Below, piece after piece: positions 48,301 through 57,300 of a stretch of DNA of 64,000 bases. The position numbers were made by a program, and so were the translations under genes. The stretch spans positions 4,696,829 through 4,760,828 of the forward strand of contig CM068540.1 of the NCBI GenBank assembly GCA_035048495.1, read 5' to 3'. The notes under the pieces were generated by a model. The model was not told where the DNA came from, ran no database searches, and saw only the letters and a program-made list of their open reading frames with translations. How positions within the stretch are numbered: the first letter of the stretch is position 1; the number at the start of each line of letters is the position of its first letter. This DNA is from Euptelea pleiosperma. Taxonomy: Eukaryota; Streptophyta; Magnoliopsida; Ranunculales; Eupteleaceae.

Positions 48301-51300
48301 CTCTTGGATCTCCCGCTCAATGGAGGCAACTTCACGTGGTCCAACAATCAACGCCACCCGATCCTTAGTAGACTGGACCGCTTTCTGGTTTCGAGTTCTT
48401 GGGAAGAGCACTACCCTCTGGTGCTCCAACGTGTGCTTCCCAGACTGACATCAGACCACTTTCCAGTTTTGCTTGACCTGGGTGGGCATTCGTCTAGAAC
48501 CAAGCCGTTTAAATTTGAAAATATGTGGCTTCTGGAGCCCAATTTCTTGGAGCAGGTTAGAACTTGGTGGTCCGCTCTCTCTTTTCGGGAAAGACCGGGG
48601 GTAATTTTGCGCAAGAAACTTCTCAAGTTCTTAAATGGCATCTGGTCCAATGGAACAGAGAAGTGGTGGGTTGGATTGATGTTAAGTTGAAAGATATCCT
48701 TCTTCAGATTGATGCATTGGATAAGAAGGAAGAAGATGAGGAGCTTTCAGAAGAGAACTTTAGGAGGGTGAATCTTAAAGCTCAATTCCAATCCCTAGCC
48801 AGAATGGAGGAGGTGAGCTGGTGTCAAAAATCGAGGATTAAATGGTCGAAGGAAGGGGATGGCAACACCAAATTTTTCCACCGCATTGCGAATACCCGAA
48901 GACACATTAACCATATTGCGAAGGTGGAGATTGACGGGGTTAGTTTGCAGGATGAGGAGGCTATCAAAGTTGGGGTCGTCAAATTTTATTCTGAGCTATA
49001 TACGGAGACCTCCTGCGATAGACCGGAGCTGGATGGCTTAGTTTTTTATAGTATTGATCCTCTTCAAAGCACGTGGCTCGAAAGACCCTTAGAAGAGGAG
49101 GAAGTCAGGAAAGCGATTAAGGATTTAGAGGGGGATAAAGCGCGCAAGTCCAGATGGTTACAGCCTCGCTTTTTTTAGTCACTGTTGGGAGATTGTGGGA
49201 AGTGACGTAATGGCAGCTATGGAGGACTTTCAGAAGGAAGGTGTTCTGGACAGGTGGTCCAACTACACATTTCTGGTCCTCATTCCGAAGAAGCAAGGTG
49301 CCATTGAAATCTCAGACTTCAAACCGATTAGCTTGGTAAGCAGCTTTTATAAAATTTTGGCTAAAGTCTCGGCTTCTAGAATCAGAGATGTTTTGTCAGG
49401 GGTGATTTCTTCTTCCCAAGGAGCTTTTGTCCACGGGAGACAAATCCTTGATGGAGTTCTAGTAGCTAATGAGTGCATTGATGCGAGAATCAGATCTGGA
49501 GACTCGGGTCTTGTTTGCAAAATTGATCTTCATAAAGGCATAAAGCTTATGATCATGTTAGCTGAGAGTTTTTGGATTACCTATTAGACAGGCTGGGCTT
49601 TGGCCAGATATGGAGAAGTTGGATTAGCAGGTGCATCTCGTCGGCTTCCTTCTCTGTCTTGATCAATGGGGCTCCGACAGGATTCTTCAGAAGCTCGCAG
49701 AGATTGAGGCAAGGTGATCCTCTCTCCCCCTTCCTCTTCATTATTGTGGCAGAGGCTCTAGCAGAATGATATCCAAAGCTGTGGACCAGAGGATGATACA
49801 AGGTTTTCGTATTGGCAGCTCAGGACTCATGATCTCGCACTTACAGTTTGCTGATGATACGTTGATATTCATCGAGGCCAACAAGGACCAATGTCAGGCG
49901 TTGAAAGGTCTCTTAGGGTGCTTCGAAGCTGTATCAGGGCTCGGGGTCAATTTTACTAAAAGTACCGTCTTCTCTGTTGGCGATATTGTTGATCTGTCGG
50001 GTTTGGCCTCTACACTTGGAGTCCAAATTGGGGCTCTGCCGGCCACGTACCTAGGTTTGCCCCTCGGAGCTTCTTACAAGTCTAAAACTCTTTGGGACCC
50101 GGTTATTGAGAGATGCACGAGGAAATTAGCCATTTGGAAAACTAAGTACCTGTCGAAAGGTGGGAGATTAGTTTTGCTCAAGAGCACCTTCTCTAGTCTT
50201 CCCACTTACTACCTTTCTCTTTTCCAGATGCCAACAGGGGTGATTAAAAAGGTGGAACAGCAGATGCGTCGCTTTCTATGGTTCAGTAGTGATGATGGCG
50301 CTGGGTACCCTTTGGTGGATTGGAGACTTGTGTGCTCCCCCGAGAAAGAAGGTGGGTTAGGGGTCAAGAATCTCAAGTTGATGAACCAAGCCCTGCTTGG
50401 AAAATGGCTCTGGCGCTTCACATTGGAGTTGGATAGTTTATGGAAGGAGGTAGTCATAGCTAGACATGGGTCCGATCCGATGGGCTGGTTCAGTAGAGAG
50501 GTCCGTACTCCGTACGGTTGCGGAGTGTGGAAGGGAATCCATAAATTATCAGTTTCCGTCTGTAACGGCATCCATTTCAAGGTTGGGAAGGGAGATAGGG
50601 TGTATTTTTGGGGCGACGTGTGGTGTGACGATAAGTCCCTCAAGGAGGAATTTCTGCAAATTTATAGCATCTTGATTCGCAAAGATAGCACTATTCAGCA
50701 CATCATGGAGGAGGGAGATGGGTTCTCGTGGAACTTGGGGATAAGGCGTAATCTTAATGATTGGGAAACTGCCGCTATGGCGACTCTCCTTCAAAAACTA
50801 GATAGTGTGACCACACACGGATCGTCGGAGGATGTTGTTTGAGTAGAAGTTCTTCAGTTCTGCACGTAGAGGAAAGAGAAGAGAGAAGATGGAGAAGATG
50901 GGTTATGTGTGTTAACCCTACACACACCCCAATAAATCTTATTTATATTAATAACTGTGGGCCCTTACATAAGTGAGAAAATAAGTACATAGAGACACCA
51001 AACAATAACTAATAACAGAGACGTCCTTCAACACTCCCCCTCAAGTTGGGACATAGATATCAATCATGCCCAACTTGTACAAGCACTTAGTAAACGGAGC
51101 CGATGCAACACCTTTCGTGAGAATGTCTGCTAGCTGATCATATGTAGAAATGAAAGGAGTGCAGATAACTCCCGATGTCACTTTTTCACGAATAAAGTGA
51201 CGATCCACCTCGATGTGTTTGGTCCTGTCATGTTGAACTGGGTTGTGAGCAATACTTATCGCCGCCTTGTTGTCGCAATATAATGACATGGATCATTCTA

Positions 51301-54300
51301 CTGGGAAACCGAGTTCTCCAAGTAACACCTTAAGCCACAATAACTCACAGACACCATGGGCCATTGATCGGAACTCAGCTTCTGCACTCGACCGTGCAAC
51401 GACCTGTTGTTTTTTTTACTTCACCATGTAACCAGATTTCCTCCCACAAAAGTACAATGTAGATCTCCTATCATCTTGGGCTCCTGCCCAATCCGCATCT
51501 GTGAAACCCTCGACACGCATGTGGCCCTGATGACTAAATAGTAGGCCACGACCTGGGGAAGATTTTAAGTACCTCAAAATCCTGTAGGCAGCTTCCAAAC
51601 GTGGAGTCCGAGGAGAATGCATATACTGACTAACTACACTCACTGCATATGCAATGTCAGGGCGAGTATGTGCTAGGTATATAAGTCTCCCTACCAATCG
51701 CTGGAAGCTACTCACATCCTCCAAAGGCTCTCCGGACTGACCATCAAGTTTATGATTTGCCTCAATGGGTGTGTCGACAGGCCGAGCTGCTAGCATACCA
51801 GTATCCTGCAGCAGGTCCAACACATATTTCCTCTGGGAGATGAAGATTCCTTTGCTAGATCTCGCAACTTCTATCCCCAAAAAGTACTTCAACTTACCCA
51901 GATCCTTGATTTCAAATTCCAATCATCATCGACATATACAATCAGAATCGTCACATCCTCCTTATCACGTCTGATGAACAGAGTATGATCAGCTTGGCTC
52001 TGACTATACCCCATTCGCTTGACTGCCCCACTAAAGCGTTCGAACCACGTTCTTGGAGACTGCTTCAAACCATACAAAGTTTTCTGAAGCTTGCATACTT
52101 TCTGTTTATCCCCAGAAAGTTGAAAGCCAGGAAGGGGCAACATATACACTTCTTCCTTCAAGTCCCCATGAAGAAAAGTATTCTTGACATCGAGTTGAAA
52201 TAGTGGCCAAGACTGGTTCGCGGCAAGAGAAAGAATAACCCTGATAGAGTTGAGCTTGGCCACAGGAGCGAATGTCTCCTTGTAGTCTATCCCATAAGTC
52301 TGAGAGTAACCTTTCGCCACCAATCTTGCTTTATACCAATCCACTGAACCATCAGGCTTGCATTTCACAGTGTAAACCCATTTGCATCCAACGGGTTTCT
52401 TGCCTCTTGGCAAGTCTACCAACTCCCAAGTGCTATTTTTTTTCAACGCATCCATCTCTTCATACATTGCTTCTTTCCACCTGGATGCTTTAGAGCTTCT
52501 GTAACAGATGAAGGAAGAGCAACCGAGGACAACGAGGTAACAAAGGATTTGTATGACGGAGATAGATTATCATACGAAACAAAGTTAGCAATCGGATGTT
52601 GGGTACAAGATCTTTTTCCCTTCCTAAGGGCAATAGGAAGGTCAGAGCAACTATCATAAGAAGAGGGAGGAGTGAGGTTACCTGGATCCAATGAGGATGA
52701 CTGTTGGCCATGGAGTTCAGCGGTGATCTGTGTTCCGGGTCGACGCCTTGAGTACACCTGCAGACCCCCATACATGTACTCCCCCCCTTGATCAGATCGG
52801 AGAATTTTAATGCATGTCCCAAACTGAGTAAAAACCATTTTGTGAAACTGTTTGAAGATAGAGTAAACTTCATCTTTTGATTTCATGACAAATATCCATG
52901 TGCAGCGGGAAAAATCATCCACAAAAGAAACAAAATATCGATAGCCAAAGAAAGAAGTAACAAGGGATGGCCCCCAAACATCAGTATGAATAATGTCAAA
53001 AATAGATAAACTTTTATTACCACGAGGGGGAAAAGTAGTGCGACAATGTTTGGACAGCACACAAATCTCACAATGAAGATCAGACATGGACACTGATTTA
53101 AACAACTCAGGGAATAACACCCGTAAATAAAGAAAGGACACATGACCTAAACGAGCATGCCAAGACATAAGATGTTCTTTATTGACACTATTGCTAAGAC
53201 TACTAGACTGAAGGGCTACAGAGGCTGTAGGAGTCGCATCCAAGAGATAGAGACCACCTACTTCACGTCCAATGCCAATCGTCCTCCTAGTGGCCAAGTC
53301 CTAAAACACAGTGAGAAGGAAAAAATGTTACAGAGCAGTTAAGGTTCTTTGTAAGAGAACTGACAGATAACAAGTTAGTGGCAAATTTGGGAACATGAAG
53401 TACTGAAGGTAAAGATAGGCAAGAAGAGAGTGACACGCCCTTTCCCCGAGACAGAAGAAAGGGTGCCATCGGCAATGCGGACTTTATCCGCACCAGAACA
53501 CACAGAATATGAGGAAAAAGAAAATGAAATACCAGTCATATGCTCTAAGGCCCCCGAATCAATGATCCAAGGTGTGCCAGTAGTAGAAGCAGAAGCAGAG
53601 ACAAGGTTGGCAAAGCTGATGATACCTGATTGTGCGAACGTAGAAGCGACAGTTGGACCATCCAGTTGGACCATAAAGCGACGCAAGTTCTTTATCTCAT
53701 CTCTAGAGAAGGGTGCTGGGGACGTAGCAGAAGGCTGAGGAGCAACAGTAGAGGTGGGTGGCGACCCTGGTGTAGAATCCATAGTCGCACTGTGAGCAGT
53801 AGTGGGAGTCCCGAGCAACTGTGGTGGTCGGCCATGAATTCGGTAGCACCAATCCTTGTTGTGGCCTTTACGACTACACCCCTCACACACATGTAAGCTC
53901 CAACATCGATCCCTGGTGTGGCCTTTCTTGCCACAATGAGCACAAGTACGTGGAGGACCCCCCTTGGGGCCACTGGTGGCGACCGAGGTTTTAGACTTAG
54001 GGGCTTTGGAAGTAGACGAGAAGGCAGCCAAGACGGACTTTTCATGGCCGGGAGAAGGAGACATGACCTCTCTGCGGCTGTCATCACTCTGAACATATGC
54101 ATATACCTGATTGAGGGATGGCAATGTGTCTTTACTAAGCAACTGGACACAGGCTAACTCAAAATCAGCATTCAAGCTGGCAAGAAACTCATAACTCCGG
54201 TTTTGTTCAACTAACTTTCGATATTGCGAGCCATCCTCTAGGCACTTAAGCGTAAAGACCTGATAAAAGTCCAGTTCTTCCCACATACCACGGAACTTTG

Positions 54301-57300
54301 CAAAATAATCAGCCAAGGGTAAATCACATTGACGGAGGGAGGCAATACTCTGGCGCAACTGATACACACGGGCGACATTCTGCTGTTGCGAATAAGTCTG
54401 GGCTGCTACATCTCAGATCTCCTTGGCCGTGGAAAAAAACATGAATCCTCTGCTAATATGGGACTCCATAGAGTTAAGGAGCCATGACATAACTGCTAAA
54501 TTACCTGTCTCCCATTGTTCAAACTTAGGATCTGTCTCAGCAGGTGCTGGTAATCGACCAGTGATGTACCCTTGTTTCCCTCGACCACCAATAAACATCT
54601 TGGCAGCCCTAGACCACTCCAAGTAATTTTTTTCAGCCAACTTAGTGGTGGTGATCTGCAAACTCGGATTCTCAAACGACATTGGGACTGAAACGGTAGT
54701 CCCGGTGGAGCCGAAACGGTAGTCCCGGTGGAGCCGGAGGACACATCGGATGCCTTAAACTCATTCAAAGTCGACATCCCCACTCCAAAAAAACAAATAA
54801 GAGTACCACAAAGAATAACAATCCACAAAGAAATCAAGAAAAAACCCTCAAGAACAGATCTAAAGGTATATAAAGGAGAGAACGAGTCCCTCGATGTAAA
54901 TCGCACCTGTTAAGCAACCACGGAGCAAGGGGTACACCATAAAGCACCCAAATCGCAGCCAAAAGGAGTCAAAACATTTGTAGAAAACGGATGGTGAGTA
55001 TGCATAGAGAAGAGGAGTGCGTGGACAGCACTCTTGACCCCAAAAAAGTCGCCGGCGATAGTATAGAGGGAGAGAAATCGACCCGCACACTTCAATCCTC
55101 CATGGATTTGAGAGATCCACCTATGGATGTAGATAGGATAATAGGGGACCAAAACGAAGCAACAAGCCCTCCAAATAGTCGCCGTATGGTTCCACAAAGC
55201 ACCGAGAAGAAAAAAATGATTTTTGCGATTTTTTTTGAAAATCAGCAAAAACACATCGAAGAAGGCTCCTAAAAATCTTCAAAAAATCACCAAAAATCCC
55301 CAAAAATCGAGATCTAGTAGAGAAGAGAGTTTCAGTCCATCATCTCTACCTTGTCCGTACGAATGATGACGTCAGCCGTACGACTGGATGACGTCAACGA
55401 GGCTGCACGCAGTGACGACACCTCTAGGGTTTCTCCAAGCCTCCCACAATCTCGTACGTAAGTCCGGATATGGATCCAATAACGATTTGCTCTGATACCA
55501 AGTAGAAGTTCTTCAGTTCTGCAATTAGAGGAAAGAGAAAAGAGAAGATGGAGAAGATGGGTTATGTGTGTTAACCCTACACACACCCTAATAAATCTTA
55601 TTTATATTAATAAGTGTGGGCCCTTACATAAGTGAGAAAATAAGTACATAGAGACACCAAACAATAGCTAATAACAGAGACGTCCTTCAACGGTTTGGTG
55701 GGTCGGTCTGGCTAACGGCCTTTTCACTGTTCGATCCTTCTATAAGATGTTGGATACCGCTTGGAGAGCGTCGACTGCATTCCCGGTGATAGCTAGGAGA
55801 CGTGCTTTCCCATCAGTTAAGATTTGGGGCTCTAGGGCGCCGTCAAAAGTTGCTTTTTTTGTGTGGTGTGCCTCTTTAGAAAAGATTCTTACTATGGATA
55901 ATCTCATCAAAAGAAAGTGGGTGATGGTGAACTCTTGTGTGATGTGCAAAGAAGAGGGAGAGTCTGTCAATCACCTTCTCCTTCATTGTAGGTTAGCTCG
56001 GGAAGTGTGGGGTTTGTTTTTTGGCCTCTTTGGTATCCATTGGGTTATACATGCTTCTGTTAGTCTAACTATAGGTTGTTGGACTTCCCGTTGTTTTCAT
56101 CCTTGTGGGCAGAGATTATGGAGACTCTTACCCTTTGCGGTTTGGCGGGGCTTATGGAACGAGAGGAACAAAAGGATCTTTTAAGGCAAAGAAGCGTCCT
56201 CCCTTCACCTTGTCATTAGTATCAAGGCCTACCTATTTCATTAGTCCAAGCTGTTTCAGGAATGTAAAGGATTGGCCTTTAAGGATTTGGTCTTTAGATG
56301 GGATACTATCATGAGTAGGAACAACTAGCTTTTTGCTGGCTTTGCTTTCTTCGGAGGTTTTCTCGGCCTCCCTTGTATCTTGTCTTCGATCTTTTAATAT
56401 ATTGCTTTACCTTATCAAAAAAAATAAATAAACATCGAAGATATTTTTATGAACGTTAAAGCCACTCTCTATTATTGAGCATCCGTTATCCCCAATCTCA
56501 AGGAGTTCGGATTTGAAGACTATGTCTTCCGGTGGGAGCATTTGATTTCTTAGCTTGGTCCTCTTCTGTGGGTTGTTGGGGGGTGGTTGTTCTGCTTTTT
56601 GAGCTTTTGCTGTGTTTGGTTGTATAGTTTTTTGGGCTTTCTCAGCCCTCCTTAATTTATTTATCTTTTACCGATCAAAAAAAAATAGGTATCATATGTA
56701 ACTACAGGAAAAAAAATCAATAATTACAAGTTCTTAAATTATCTTCCGAAGGCAATTAAATAATAATTAATGCAAATATCAGGGAAAAATATTTCAAATG
56801 AAAAGAAGGCATTGGAATTCCAAAAGAAAAGAGTTGAGCCATAGGCTTATTTGCAGAGAATGAAATAAGTTTAGCACTATTTCCACCACCGATTTTGCTT
56901 CTTCCACTAATGAAAGAGAAAAATTTTTAAAAGTAATAACAGGAAGTATTGCTTCCACTAAGAAGAAGCAAAAAACAGTAGTGAAAATGTTACTTCCTTA
57001 AGTAATATCCCTTTTTTTCTTTTGATTGGCAATTTCCCTTTAATTACTTCTTGCAAAAAAGAAGAAAAAAACAGAAAACTAAAGTTGACCTTCAACATAA
57101 ATCATCTGAAAAACAAAGGAACATGTAAATTAGCTGAATTTCCAAAATCAACTGAATCCACAGATCTACGGCCAATTACAACCGATTAAAGTTGATTGCA
57201 ACCCATTTTTTGGTGAATTCAAATAGATGTGAAATGCAGTTCCATCTTCGACCCAACTGAATTGGAAAAAACATATTCAACATCAGCCAGATTCACAAAA

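Larger units (their letters stand above)
50842..55692 (-). mobile_element. Ty1/copia element, 4.85 kb, decayed, nested in LINE B ORF2
   Basis: Complete in outline on the minus strand: 5' LTR 55501-55692, primer site 55489-55500, coding remnant about 54777-51041, purine tract 51034-51042, 3' LTR 50842-51033. An exact 5-bp duplication, GTTTG, flanks it (50837-50841 and 55693-55697). The two 192-bp LTRs differ at about seven positions (3.6 %), so the insertion is older than the gypsy one. On the minus strand the LTR begins TGTTGAAGG but ends CTTCTACT, a non-canonical terminus. Confidence 0.92.
47781..56182 (+). pseudogene. LINE B ORF2 (endonuclease, reverse transcriptase), frameshifted and split by copia
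   Basis: ORF2 begins [15 protein letters not shown] (47781), the start of an APE-type endonuclease; GGDFNAIR and SDHFPVLL follow. RT blocks follow: [14 protein letters not shown] [49 protein letters not shown] (near 49838), then YLGLPLGA and [12 protein letters not shown]. After the copia insertion the frame resumes at 55698 with [10 protein letters not shown] and the zf-RVT block [18 protein letters not shown], then WNERNKRIF at 56180. Frame changes near 48050, 48600, 49180, 49560 and 49770 make it non-functional. The TGA at 50840-50842 was created by the copia insertion. Confidence 0.9.
41811..56430 (+). mobile_element. LINE B, nested in LINE A
   Basis: LINE B begins within the ORF1 C-terminus at about 41808-41811 and ends with an A-rich tail (CTTATCAAAAAAAATAAATA) at 56430. 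Flanking copies AACATCGAGGA (41800-41810) and AACATCGAAGA (56431-56441) are its target duplication: 8 bp exact, or 11 bp with one mismatch. Its own sequence is 41811-42043, 47716-50841 and 55698-56430, about 4.1 kb; the rest is the gypsy and copia insertions. ORF1 tail and ORF2 (endonuclease, RT, zf-RVT) are in normal order. Dead by frameshifts. Confidence 0.85.
41723..56682 (+). mobile_element. LINE A, 5'-truncated, outermost layer of the nest
   Basis: The visible LINE A sequence is split: 41723-41807 encodes the end of ORF2 ([20 protein letters not shown] then FEEKEA), and 56431-56682 continues it in the same frame ([25 protein letters not shown], stop), then the 3' UTR TTTCTCAGCCCTCC and an A-rich tail. 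One in-frame TGA stands where W is expected. The element kept only about the last 330 bp of a LINE, which is normal 5' truncation. LINE B splits it after codon A. Antisense to ALADIN. Confidence 0.82.
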
